DNA of 64,000 nt from Symsagittifera roscoffensis (lineage: Eukaryota > Xenacoelomorpha > Acoela > Convolutidae), in NCBI RefSeq assembly GCF_963678635.1, contig NC_087066.1:9824723-9888722 (forward strand), read 5' to 3'. The notes under the pieces are model-generated. The model saw only the letters and a program-made list of their open reading frames with translations, ran no database searches and was not told the origin of the DNA. The position numbers were made by a program, and so were the translations under genes. Shown here piece by piece: positions 21,261 through 33,117 of the stretch (its first letter is position 1; each line of letters begins with the position of its first letter).

Positions 21261-23567
21261 AAGGGTCTTTATATCGCCAATCCAGAAAGGTCTCAGAAAT
21301 GGCGAATCGAAATGGTTCCTATTACACAAATTGAGATAGGTCTCTATTTCGCCCATCCGAAAGGGTCTCAAAAACGCCAATCCGGAAGGATCCCTTTAAA
21401 GCCAATCCGTAACAGTCCCTAATTTGCCAATTTGGAAGAGTCTCGAAAACTCCAATTTGAAAGGGTCTCTATTTCGCCCATCCAAAAGGCTCTCAAAAAC
21501 GCCAATCTGGAAGGGTGCCTCTTACGCCGATCCATAACGGTCCTAATTCAACTAGCTGGAAGCGTCCCGAAAGTCTCCAATCTGAAACGGTCCCCATCTC
21601 GCCAATCCGGAAGGGTCTCGAAAACGCCAATTGGGAAGGGTCCCTATTCCGCCAATCCGGAACGCTCCAAAACGCTAAAATCAGAAGCTTTCCTGATACG
21701 AAAATCATAAACGCTCCCTATTTTGCCAATCTGAAAGGCTGTTAGAAATGGTTATCCCGAAGGTTCCCTATTAAGCCATTCCAGAATGGTCTCGAAAACG
21801 CCAATCCGGAAGGATCTCCAAAACGTTAAAATCTGAAGAGTTCCTATTACGCCTATTACGCCTATCTGGAAGGGTCTCGGAAACGGTGATCCAGATGTGA
21901 TCCTCTTACGCCAATCCGGAAGAGTTCCCGTTTTGCCAATCCGGAAGGGTCTTCAACATTATAAGACGCCAATCCGGAAAATTCCTACCTCTCCAGTCCG
22001 GAACAATCTCGAAAACGCGAATCTGGTAGGGTCCCTATTTCGTACATCCGGAAGAGCCTCGGAAACGTTAATACGGAAGTGATTTTGTTACGCAAATCGG
22101 AAAAGGTTCCTATTGTGCCATTCCGGAAAAGTCTCCATTTCGCCAAACCTGAAGGATCTCGTAATTGCTGGTCCGGAAATGTCCCTACTACGCCAATATG
22201 TAGGGACTCGAAAACGCCAAATCGGAACGCTGAAAACTCTCGAAACTGAAGAGTTCCTAAGACGCAAATTACGAAGGGTGTCGCTAATCCTGAAGGTTTT
22301 CGGGAACGGCGATCCGGAAGGGTTTATTTTTTGCCAATTCGGAACAGCCCTACTTCTTCAATCTGAAAGAATCTCGAAATCGCCAATCCGGAAGAGTCCC
22401 TATTTCGCCAATCCGGAAGGCTCCCTATTTCGCCAATCCGGAAGGGTCTCTAAAACGCCAACCCAGAAAATCCCAACTTTGCTAGCCCGGAATGGTCTCG
22501 GATATGGCTATCCGGAAGGTTCACTGTTTCGCCGATTCAAAAGGGCCTCGAAATTGTCAAAAAAAGAAGGGTCCCCATTCCGCCAATCTTGAAGGGTTTC
22601 GTAAATGGCGATCCGGAAGGTTCACGAAAACCCCGACTCGGACCGCCAAAAAAGCTTAAAATGGAAGAATCCTATTACGCAAATCACTAAGGATATCGCT
22701 TATCCAGAAGGTCTCAGAAATGGCTATCCGGAATGGTTCCCTCTACGCATATCGGGAGGGTCCCTTTTTCGCAGAAGGGTTTCCAAAGCTCCATCTCGGA
22801 AGGGTCTTTATTTCGCTAATCCGGAAGGGTCTCCGAAACATTAAAAACAGAAGAATTGCTTCTACGCAAATATCGAAGGGTCCCTTTTTTTCAATCGGGA
22901 ATGGTCTCGAAAATCCCATAATGGAAGAGTCCAAAAATTAGCTAACTCGGAAGGGTCTCAAAAACACTCACCCGGAAAAGTCCCTGCTTTGCCAGTCCGA
23001 AATTTTGCAAATCGGAAAGGGTTTCTTTGACGCCATTTGGGAATGGTCTTAAAATCGCCAACCTGGAGGGTTCCTTTTACGCAAATCGGGAGGTTAACAT
23101 ATGTTGCCACTCTATAAAGGTCTCGAAAATGCCGATCCAGAAGGGTCCCTTTTTCGTCAAACCGCAATGGAATCTAAAGGGTTTGTGAAGAATTTCGGAA
23201 GGGTTCCTCTTACTCAAATCGGGAAGAGTCCTTATTTCACCAAACTCGAAGTGTCTCGAAAACGGGGTATCAGGAAGGGTCCATATTACCCTAATCCGGA
23301 AGCTTCCCTAATTTGCCAATCCGGAAGGGTCTCGAAAACGTAATTCCGGAAGGGTACCCGTTTCGTTAATTGGGAGGATAACCAAGCATGAAGGGCCCCA
23401 AACTTGTCGAATACTTCATCATACGTAAACTTCCTACAGGAAGGGTAAAACAATGAACCCTCACAGTACGCAGAGGGCAAAGTTCAAACGGAAGGGTAGA
23501 AAAAATGACGCTTCGCCGTGCGTAGATAAAAAAAAGAAACAGTGACGCGCAGATAATATCATTAAAA

Positions 23568-23785
23568 ATCCTTTACTAGGAAGTATTAGGAAGGATACAC
23601 AAACCAATCTTTGACGACAAGATGGTAGTCACTGCCTTTGTGACTTGTCGATAAACTACAAGATACTAGTCGATACAAATCCTTCACTAGAAATTATTAC
23701 GAAGTTATGATTCACAAAAGTACTTTGACGACAAGAAAATAGTAACTGCCTTCGTGACTTGTCGAAAAACTAAATAGAAGGTACG
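23568..23785. repeat. ~111-bp tandem repeat, two copies
   Basis: AATCCTTTACTAGGAAGTAT and AATCCTTCACTAGAAATTAT begin the two copies (about 23568 and 23679). Both continue through TTTGACGACAAGA and AGTAACTGCC-like blocks to GTGACTTGTCGA. It lies between the two satellite arrays and is unrelated to either unit. Confidence 0.8.
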
Positions 23786-24825
23786 TTTAAGATCGATTAA
23801 TATTTGTGTCCGGACCATTGCGACTTTTTGTCAAAATATCATTAGACACAGACGATTGACGTTCTTCGGTTAGTAATCCAAAACAATTGTTTTTTTAGGA
23901 GGAGTGAGAGTCCTGAAACCTGGACGAAAGCGAATAGAGAAGAGACTGGTGTGCGCAATAGAAACTATTGGAGGTAAGAAATAACTGCTTTCAAGCTTTG
24001 CTTGTTTAGTGCGGCATTGAACAGGACAATTTTTTTTACAAACCTTTTCAAATTTAAAGCTGAAAAAGATTCATTTTTTAGAAACTCGTTCAACATTCAT
24101 GCTGCAAAAGACTCGTTTAAAAAAAAAACGTTCAATTTCACGCAAGCAGTTACCAATTAGGATGAAACTCATTTTACTCAAGAATAACTGAGTTGAGTGA
24201 CAGCTGTAGGAAATTCGTACCAAAACAGAACAGAGACTATTTAGTGACCCTTTTGTGGTAAAGAAATGAAAAGCTCGAAGCAGTCAGAAGAAATTTTCAG
24301 AAGAACTGTTAGAAAGAAGAATACAGAAGATTTTTGGAGAAAAAGAGAAACCAGAACAACTAGAGACAGAGATACCTCAGAGTGCAGTTAATGTTAAATA
24401 TTCTGAAGGAAAAAGGACCAATGAAGCTACTGGGAGACGAGAGGACCGACAAGCTAGTCAATTCCAGCGGAGCAGGAACATAAAAAACGCAGTTTCAACT
24501 GGAACTCGGGATTGGAAGATATATCGGAGCTGTCCAACATCCCACTTGAAAAAACTGCGATTGAGACTTCACCCACATCGCTAATCTACTCAGCTAAAGT
24601 TTTGATTGATTGTAGAGAAACTTTAAGTAAGGAAGAAAGAAAGGAGGGAAGCCAAACTGGAACTCAGACAGTTTTTGTTCAAAAAGATCTAAGAAACAAC
24701 ATTCATTGTTTTTTTCCATTTTTCTATTTTTGGAGAAATTTCTTATTTTCAATCCATTTTCTTTTTTCCGTTTTTGGGGAAACTTCCTACTTTTAATCTT
24801 AAAAAGAAAAAGCCTTCCAGTATCG
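23786..24825. other. Noncoding or degraded stretch
   Basis: A-rich DNA with a GAA/AGAA bias near 24250-24370. A ~40-bp tandem duplication occurs at about 24718-24798 (TTTTTGGAGAAATTTCTTAT/TTTTTGGGGAAACTTCCTAC). No gene recognised. Confidence 0.4.
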
Positions 24826-25412
24826 TGAAATGTTAGGCTAGTGGCCATCCTGTCGTTTCTTGAGCCGTATAAAATGAAAAAAAAAAACTAAAAATGAAAA
24901 CAAGAACAAAAAATAGGGTAAAACCATAAAAAACACAAGAACATAACCAAAAAAAAAGATGAAACTGTGAAAAACAACAAAATCAGCGAATATTAACTTA
25001 CAAAACGAGTTGAGATCCTAGTATGCTGTTTGTTAATGTTTTGTAGGTTTTTTATATTATCCCCTTTAATTTGTATGATCTCTTTTTAAACTTTTTTTGA
25101 GTAAATATTATTTGAGTAAAAAATATTTGAGTAAATAACTAAGTTAATGCTAACTTTCAATCAACCCGGAATAATGGTCAAGCAATTGAATATGAGGACC
25201 TATCAAGTACTGCAAGAGAAGCAATAAGGGTCATATAGATTTACAAATTGAATGTTGGGATCCTTGAACAGTTTTGTACCCTCTAGTGTACAGAAAATAC
25301 GATATCAGTTAGTCGGGGGCACGGCAGTGACTGCACTGAAGTGACCTCTCAATGAATTGCGAATTTCCGAGTTGAGGATTTTATTTCGGATATTGAAAGG
25401 ACCAGGAGGTTC
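24826..25412. repeat. Dispersed ~590-bp repeat, copy left of array 2
   Basis: It aligns in order with 52928-53527. Shared blocks include CCTGTCGTTTCTTGAGC/CCCGTCATTTCCTAAGC; GAAACTGTGAAAAACAA/GAAAACTGTGAAAACAA then AAAATCAG; TTGAGTAAAT../TTGAGTGTTT..; TTTTGTACCCTC/TTTTGTATCCTT then ACAGAAAATACGATAT/ACAGAAAGTACGATAT; and CAGTGACTGCACTGAAGTGA/CAGTGACTGTGCTATAGTGA. No coding potential. Because the second copy directly follows a LINE 3' end, it may be that LINE's 3' untranslated tail. Confidence 0.7.
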
Positions 25413-25884
25413 TCATGATTTTAGTAACTTACTCAAGCTACTTATACTAAAACTCTTATTCTGCTTTGAATAATACAAACAGATTACAGACCCTTCTTAA
25501 GGTAAAAAAATGATATTTTAACCCCAGCAGGAAATGCAATTTTTGAAACACCCTAAAATCTACACCTACAGAGAGTGTCGTAACTTAACTAAAATATTTA
25601 TACTAAGCGGTAGGATTAAATCCTGATATGGTTTGAAGAAAATGAAAATCGTAATCTGACTCTTAACGATATCGATATTTGATACCCAAAATGGGGCTCA
25701 GAGAAAACTTTGAAGTTCTTGTGATAAACATAACGGTCTACAAAGTTTCGAGCCATGAATCGTCAAATTTGTAAATCCGTTCAAAAGCAATGATGAGACT
25801 CCTGGAGAATTCGAAACTAGCAATCTAAAATTAGATGTTCAACCAATCCAAACTGGGTAAATTTTGTCAGTTTTTTTTCAGGCG
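25413..25884. other. Noncoding stretch, possibly more decayed 18S
   Basis: No gene seen. Short stretches near 25740-25850 hint at further 18S homology but are too weak to call. Confidence 0.35.
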
Positions 25885-26234
25885 AACTATAAGTGCGGGA
25901 CTTTACGCGCGCTAGAGTGTTGAATTCAAGTTAACGGATAACTTTGGCCTATAAATACCGGGTAATCAACTATAACTCATTTGCATGAACGACAAGGAAA
26001 GCTGTAACTTGCACTCGTGAATCAGAAATTCCCAGTACTCGGTAGTCAAAAATTACTGAGGATTACTTTTGTATCTTTTGTACACACTGCCCGTCGCTAC
26101 TTTTGATTGGATGTTTAAGCAAGAATTGCGAAATCCTGTCGCAAAGGATGGAAGCGGATCGAGCTTGATTGTATAGAGGAGGTAAATTTCATTACAAGTT
26201 TTCCGTAGCGGAGGCTGCGGAAAGATCAGTGATT
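25885..26234 (+). pseudogene. Decayed 18S rRNA, 3' ~350 nt
   Basis: Conserved eukaryotic small-subunit rRNA landmarks appear in the right order and at plausible spacing. They are ACGCGCGCTAGAGTG (25904; consensus ACGCGCGCTACACTG), TTGGCCT..ACCGGGTAATC (about 25944-25967), AGAAATTCCCAGTA (consensus GAGGAATTCCTAGTA, about 26023), GAGGATTAC (consensus TTGATTAC), TTGTACACACTGCCCGTCGC (26078-26097; one change from the universal sequence), GAGGAGGTAAA..TTACAAG (consensus GAGGAAGTAAAAGTCGTAACAAG), and TTTCCGTAGCGGAGGCTGCG then GAAAGATCA, the decoding-end terminus. Substitutions are frequent even at invariant decoding-site positions, so it is not functional. The 3' terminus near 26231 is followed within ~140 bp by array 2. 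Confidence 0.88.
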
Positions 26235-26458
26235 CCTGCAAATTGTAAGAAAAAGAAAGAACTACTCATTGAAAATTATTAGGCAGAAAAGTATATTCAG
26301 GGAGTTTTGATGAATGGTAGTGCTTGATTCAAAAGCGAAGTCCAAAATGCTTGAACAACGGATTGATTGTGGTGCGTGATACAATTAAAGATGGTGGTGC
26401 ATGAGAGCTTGAGAGATGCTGGTGCATGAAAGCAAGAGAGATGATTGTGCCTGAAGGC

Positions 26459-26862
26459 ATTGGATTGTCAGTAAGGAAAATTTAGCAGTTTTTAGAAAAT
26501 ATGACAGGCTTGACGGTAGACCCTTGCCGGTACAGAGAAAATTATGCGGAAGTTATTTAAAATCCTTCGAAAGGGATCTAATAGACAACTAACGCAATTT
26601 AAGCTGTTTTGTACAATAAGCGGTACGATAAGGAAAAAAAGAGGCTTTTCAATGTGTTAGTTTTTTTTAAATCAAGTTTTAAAAAACTACACCCGATAGC
26701 GTCTCGTTAGCGCTATCTCAAAAGGGTTCCTAATTCGCCGATCCGGAGGGCTACGTCTTTTGCCAATCCGAAAGGGTCCATATGTCAATATTCCGGAAGG
26801 GTACGTCGGTCCCCAATCCGGAAGATGCTTCAAAACCGCGATGAGTGAGATTATTAGAGACG
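26459..26862. repeat. Array-2 spacer S1 (internally deleted)
   Basis: The spacer core starts GTCAGTAAGGA..TTTAGCAGTTTTTAG and GACGGTAGACCC. It ends with array-1-like units (GCCGATCCGGAGGGCTACGT, GCCAATCCGAAAGGGTCC) and AACCGCGATGAGTGAGATTA. Compared with S2, about 100 bp is missing after CTGTTTTGTAC. Confidence 0.85.
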
Positions 26863-27198
26863 TTAATACTTGACATCAATGGAGATAGTAAGTCATTGAA
26901 AGCATGAGAGATACTGGTACATGAGATGAAAGCATTGAAAGCATGAGATACGGTGGTGCTTGATAGCCAGAAAGATTGTGGTGCATAAGAGCAGGTTAGA
27001 TGGTGATGCAAGAGAGTATAAGATGCAGTGTTGCTTGAGACATGAGCGTGAGAGATGGTAATTCATGAGAGTATGAGAGATGGTGGTGCATGAGAGCATG
27101 AGAGAAGTTGGTGCGTAGAAAAATGATGTATGATGGTGCATGAGAGTATGAGAGACACTGGTGCATGAAAGCATGAGAGAATGTTGCGCATGAAAGCA

Positions 27199-27704
27199 TT
27201 GGTTTGTCAGTAAGGACAACTTTAGCAGTTTTTAGAAACTAGGAACTGTTTGACGGTAGACCCTTCTCGGTACGGAGGAAATTATGCGGAAACGCTTTTA
27301 AGTCCTTCGAAAGTGATCTAATGGTGAACAAAGGCAATTTAAGCTGTTTTGTACCCGTGGGAAAGTGATGGGAACTTGAAAGTAAGCATTCGGACGGTGA
27401 GTAAACTTGCTTGTAAGCCCTTCGGAGCTTTCCCAACGCGTATGATAAACTCCTGACATGGAAACAGAGGAGTACAATAAGGAAAAAAGACGTTTTTCAG
27501 TTTGTTTGTTTTATAACAAGTTTTAAACAACGGCACCCGGTAGGGTCTCGTTAGCACCATCTCAAAAAGGTTCCTAATTCCCCAATCCGGAGGGCTACGT
27601 CTTTTGCCAATACAAGAGGGTCCATATATCGATATTCTGGAAGGTTACCTCAGTCGCCAATCCGGAAGTTTCTATAAAACCACGATGAATGAGATTATTA
27701 GAGA
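27199..27704. repeat. Array-2 spacer S2 (full, long type)
   Basis: About 505 bp: roughly 330 bp of unique sequence followed by five to six 25-bp-like units of the array-1 family (CCAATCCGGAGGGCTACGTC, GCCAATACAAGAGGGTCC, ATATTCTGGAAGGTTACC, CGCCAATCCGGAAGTTTC). Confidence 0.88.
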
Positions 27705-28037
27705 CGCAACTACATGAGATCAATAGAGATGGTATGTCATTGAAAGCATGAGAGATGGTGGTACATGAGAGCAAGAGATACGGTGGTGAATGGTAGCCAG
27801 AGAGATTGTGGTGCATGAAAGCATGAGATATGGTTAAGCAAGAGAGTATGAGATGCGGTGTTGCTTGAGAGCAAGAGAGATGGTGGTTCATGAGAGCCTG
27901 AAAGATGGTAGTGCATGAGAGCATGAGAGAAGGTGGTGCATGGTATTTTGATAGATGATGGTGCATGAGAGCATGAGACATAGTGCTGCATGAGAGTATG
28001 AGATGCGGTGTTGCTTGAGAGCATGAGAGAAGCTGGT

Positions 28038-28410
28038 GCAGTTTTTAGAAAATAGGACCGGTTTGATGGTAGACCCTTCTCGGTACAGAGAAAACTATGC
28101 GGAAATGCTTAAAAATCATTCGAAAGGGATCTAATAGTCAACAAATGCAATTTAAGCGGTTTTGTACCCGTAAGGAAACAGATAGGAATTTGACACTAAG
28201 CATTTGGACAATGCTTAAAGTTGCTTGAAGACGCTTCCGAGCTTTCCCAACTCGTAGGATAAACTCCTGACTTGGAAACAAGGTGTAAGAAAAAAAAGAC
28301 GCTTTTCAGTTTGCTTCATTCAAATCAAGTAAAAAACAACGGCACCTGGCCATCTCAAAAGGGATCTTAATTCGCCCATCCGGAGGGCTACGATTTTGCC
28401 AATCTGATAG
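28038..28410. repeat. Array-2 spacer S3 (short type)
   Basis: The same core starting GCAGTTTTTAG, but the array-1-like tail is cut to about two units (GCCCATCCGGAGGGCTACGA, TTGCCAATCTGATAG). Confidence 0.85.
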
Positions 28411-29648
28411 CTAAAGAGATTGCGGTGCAGGAGAGCATGAGAGAGCAAGAGAGCAAGAGAGTTTGAGATGCGGTGTTGCTTGAGAGCATGGAAGATGGTG
28501 ATTCACGAGAGCCTGAGAGATGGTAGTGCATGATAGCATGAGAGAAGGCGGTGCATGGAATCATCAGAGATGGTGGATCGTGAGAGCATCAGATCTTTTG
28601 ATGAGTGAGAGCATGAGAGATGGTGTTGCATGAGTGCTTGAGAGTTGCTGGTGCTTGAGAGCATGGGAGGCGTTGGTTCATGATAGCAAGAGATTTCTTG
28701 GTGCAAGAAAGATAAAGGTGCAGGAGAACATGAGAGATGGTGGTGCATCAGATCATGAAAGATGTTGGTGCATGAGAGCAAGAGAGATGGTGCTGCATGA
28801 GAGCATTAGAGATGGTGTTACATGAGAGCTTGAGAGATTGTGGTGCATGAAAGCATGAGAGATGGTTAAGCAAGAGAGTTTGAGATGGGGTGTTGCTTGA
28901 GACATGAGACATGAGACATGGTGATTCATGAGAGCATGAGAGATAGTAGTACATGAGAGCATGAGAGTAGGTGATGCATAGACGTTTGATAGGTGGTGGT
29001 GCATGAGAGCATGAGAGATGGTGCTGCATGAGAGTATGAGATGCGTTGTTGCTTGAGAGCATGGAAGATGGAGATTCACGAGAGCCTGAGAGATGGTAGT
29101 GCATGAGAGCATGAGAGAAGGCGGTGCATGGAAGCATCAGAGATGGTGGAGCGTGAGAGCATCAGATATTTTGATGAGTGAGAGCATGAGAGATGGTGTT
29201 GCATGAGTGCTTGAGAGTTGCTGGTGCTTGAGAGCATGGTAGGCGTTGGTTCAAGATAGCAAGAGATTTCTTGGTGCAAGAAAGATAAAGGTGCAGGAGA
29301 ACATGAGAGATGGTGGTGCATCAGAGCATGAACGATGTTGGTGCATGATAGCAATAGAGATGGTGCTGCATGAGAGCATTAGAGATGGTGTTACATGAGA
29401 GCTTGAGAGATTGTAGTGCGTGAAAGCATGAGAGATGGTTAAGCAAGAGAGTTTGAGATGGGGTGTTGCTTGAGACATGAGACATGAGACATGGTGATTC
29501 ATGAGAGCATGAGAGATGGTAGTACATGAGAGTATGAGAGTAGGTGATGCATAGACGTTTGATAGATGGTGGTGCATGAGAGCATGAGAGATGGTGCTGC
29601 ATGAGAGTATGAGATGCGGTGTTGCTTGAGAGCATGAGAGAAGCTGGT

Positions 29649-30026
29649 GCAGTTATTAGAAAATAGGACCGGTTTGACGGTAGACCCTTCTCGGTACAGA
29701 GGAAAGTATGCGCAAAAGGCTTTAAAATCCTTCGAAAGTGATCTAATAGTCAACAAAGGCAAATTAAGCTGTTTTGTACCCGTGGAAAACAGATGGGAAT
29801 TTGAAACTAAGCATTTGGACAATGATTAAAGTTGCTTGAAGACGCTTCCGAGCTTTCCCAACTCGTAGGATAAACTTCTGACTTGGAAACGGAGGGGTAC
29901 AATAAAAAAATTGACGCTTTTCAGTTTGCTTCTTTCAAATCAAGTTTTAAACAACAGCACCCGGCCATCTCAAAAGGGATCTCAATTTGCCCATCCAGAT
30001 GGCTACGATTTTTGACAATCTGATAG
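29649..30026. repeat. Array-2 spacer S4 (short type)
   Basis: Starts GCAGTTATTAGAAAATAGGA and ends TTGACAATCTGATAG. Nearly identical to S5-S7. Confidence 0.88.
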
Positions 30027-31288
30027 CTAGAGAGATTGTGGTGCACGAGAGCATGAGAGATTGTGATTCAAGAGAGTTTGAGATGCGGTGTTGGTTGAGA
30101 GCATGAGAGATGGTGATTCACGAGAGCATGAGAGATGGTAGTGCATGAGAGCATGAGAGAAGGCGGTGCATGGAAGCATCTGAGATGGTGGAGCATGAGA
30201 GCATCAGGTATTTTGATGAGTGAGAGCATGAGAGATGAGGTTGCATGACTGCTTGAGAGTTGTTGGTGCTTGAGAGTATGGGAGGTGTTGGTTCATGATA
30301 GCAAGAGATTTCTTGGTGCAAGAAAGATAAAGGTGCAGGAGAGCATTAGAGATGGTGGTGCATCAGAGCTTGAAAGATTTTGGTGCATGAGAGCAAGAGG
30401 GATGGTGCTGCATGATAGCAAGAGAGTTTTTGGTGCTTGAGAGCAAGAAAGGCGAGGTTGCAGGAGAGCTTGTGAGATGGTGGTGCATGAGAGCATGAGA
30501 GATGGTGTTACATGAGAGCTTGAGAGATTGTGGTGCATGAAAGCATGAGAGATGGTTAAGCAAGAGAGTATGAGATGGAGTGTTGCTTGAGACATGAGAC
30601 ATGAGACATGGTGATTCATGAGAGCATGAGAGATGGCAGTACATGAGAGCATGAGAGTAGGTGATGCATAGACGTTTGATAGATGGTGGTGCATGAGAGC
30701 ATGAGAGATGGTGGAGCGTGAGAGCATCAGATATTTTGATGAGTGAGAGCATGAGAGATGTTGTTGCATGAGTGCTTGAGAGTTGCTGGTGCTTGAGAGC
30801 ATGGGAGGCGTTGGTTCAACATAGCAAGAGATTTCTTGGTGCAAGAAAGATAAAGGTGCAGGAGAAAATGAGAGATGGTGGTGCATCAGAGCATGAAAGA
30901 TGTTGGTGCATGAGAGCAAGAGAGATGGTGCTGCATGAGATCATGAGACATGGTGATTCATGAGAGCATGAGAGAAGGTAGTACATGAGAGCATGAGAGT
31001 AGGTGATGCATGAGAGCATTAGAGATGGTGTTACATGAGAGCTTGAGAGATTGTGGTGCGTCAAAGCATGAGAGATGGTTAAGCAAGAGAGTTTGAGATG
31101 GGGTGTTGCTTGAGACATGAGACATGAGACATGGTGATTCATGAGAGCATGAGAGATGGTAGTACATGAGAGTATGAGAGTAGGTGATGCATAGACGTTT
31201 GATAGATGGTGGTGCATGAGAGCATGAGAGATGGTGCTGCATGAGAGTATGAGATGCGGTGTTGCTTGAGAGCATGAGAGAAGCTGGT

Positions 31289-31666
31289 GCAGTTATTAGA
31301 AAATAGGACCGGTTTGACGGTAGACCCTTCTCGGTACAGAGGAAATTATGCGCAAAAGGCTTTAAAATCCTTCGAAAGTGATCTAATAGTCAACAAAGGC
31401 AAATTAAGCTGTTTTGTACCCGTGGGAAACAGATGGGAATTTGAAACTAAGCATTTGGACAATGATTAAAGTTGCTTGAAGACGCTTCCGAGCTTTCCCA
31501 ACTCGTAGGATAAACTCCTGACTTGGAAACGGAGGGGTACAATAAAAAAATTGACGCTTTTCAGTTTGCTTCTTTCAAATCAAGTTTTAAACAACAGCAC
31601 CCGGCCATCTCAAAAGGGATCTCAATTTGCCCATCCAGATGGCTACGATTTTTGACAACCTGATAG
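31289..31666. repeat. Array-2 spacer S5 (short type)
   Basis: Lies 1,640 bp after S4; differs from it by a few bases. Confidence 0.88.
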
Positions 31667-32740
31667 CTAGAGAGATTGTGGTGCATGAGAGCATGAGAGA
31701 TTGTGATTCAAGAGAGTTTGAGATGCGGTGTTGGTTGAGAGCATGAGAGATGGTGATTCACGAGAGCATGAGAGATGGTAGTGCATGAGAGCATGAGAGA
31801 AGGCGGTGCATGGAAGCATCAGAGATGGTGGAGCATGAGAGCATCAGGTATTTTGATGAGTGAGAGCATGAGAGATGAGTTTGCATGACTGCTTGAGAGT
31901 TGTTGGTGCTTGAGAGTATGGGAGGTGTTGGTTCATGATAGCAAGAGATTTCTCGGTGCAAGAAAGATAAAGGTGCAGGAGAGCATTAGAGATGGTGGTG
32001 CATCAGAGCTTGAAAGATTTTGGTGCATGAGAGCAAGAGGGATGGTGCTGCATGATAGCAAGAGAGTTTTTGGTGCATGAGAGCAAGAAAGACGAGGTTG
32101 CAGGAGAGCTTGTGAGATGGTGGTGCATGAGAGCATGAGAGATGGTGTTACATGAGAGCTTGAGAGATTGTGGTGCATGAAAGCATGAGAGATGGTTAAG
32201 CAAGAGAGTATGAGATGGAGTGTTGCTTGAGACATGAGACATGGTGATTCATGAGAGCATGAGAGATGGCAGTACATGAGAGCATGAGAGTAGGTGATGC
32301 ATAGACGTTTGATAGATGGTGGTGCATGAGAGCATGAGAGATGGTGGAGCGTGAGAGCATCAGATATTTTGATGAGTGAGAGCATGAGAGATGTTGTTGC
32401 ATGAGTGCTTGAGAGTTGCTGGTGCTTGAGAGCATGGGAGGCGTTGGTTCAAGATAGCAAGAGATTTCTTGGTGCAAGAAAGATAAAGGTGCAGGAGAAA
32501 ATGAGAGATGGTGGTGCATCAGAGCATGAAAGATGTTGGTGCATGAGAGCAAGAGAGATGGTGCTGCATGAGATCATGAGACATGGTGATTCATGAGAGC
32601 ATGAGAGAAGGTAGTACATGAGAGTATGAGAGTAGGTGATGCATAGACGTTTGATAGATGGTGGTGCATGAGAGCATGAGAGTTGGTGCTGCATGAGAGT
32701 ATGAGATGCGGTGTTGCTTGAGAGCATGAGAGAAGCTGGT

Positions 32741-33117
32741 GCAGTTATTAGAAAATAGGACCGGTTTGACGGTAGACCCTTCTCGGTACAGAGGAAATTA
32801 TGCGCAAAAGGCTTTAAAATCCTTCGAAAGTGATCTAATAGTCAACAAAGGCAAATTAAGCTGTTTTGTACCCGTGGGAAACAGATGGGAATTTGAAACT
32901 AAGCATTTGGACAATGATTAAAGTTGCTTGAAGACGCTTCCGAGCTTTCCCAACTCGTAGGATAAACTCCTGACTTAGAAACGGAGGGTACAAAAAAAAA
33001 ATTGACGCTTTTCAGTTTGCTTCTTTCAAATCAAGTTTTAAACAACAGCACCCGGCCATCTCAAAAGGGATCTCAATTTGCCCATCCAGATGGCTACGAT
33101 TTTTGACAATCTGATAG
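32741..33117. repeat. Array-2 spacer S6 (short type)
   Basis: Lies 1,452 bp after S5; near-identical copy. Confidence 0.88.

Larger units (their letters stand above)
14805..23380. repeat. Satellite array 1: degenerate 25-bp tandem repeat, ~8.6 kb
   Basis: The array consists of 25-bp units with a constant left part GCCAATCCGGAAGGGTC and a variable right part, chiefly TCGAAAAC or CCTATTTC, the two often alternating. Hundreds of units are present, mostly 70-90% like the consensus by eye, with occasional indels and truncated units. The TCGAAAAC-type consensus has no stop codon in any of six frames, because 25 is not a multiple of 3 and each frame is cycled; this produces many overlapping open frames of 60-229 codons on both strands with 25-residue periodicity. 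These are side effects of the repeat, not genes. The last recognisable units thin out between 23280 and 23500. Confidence 0.95.
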
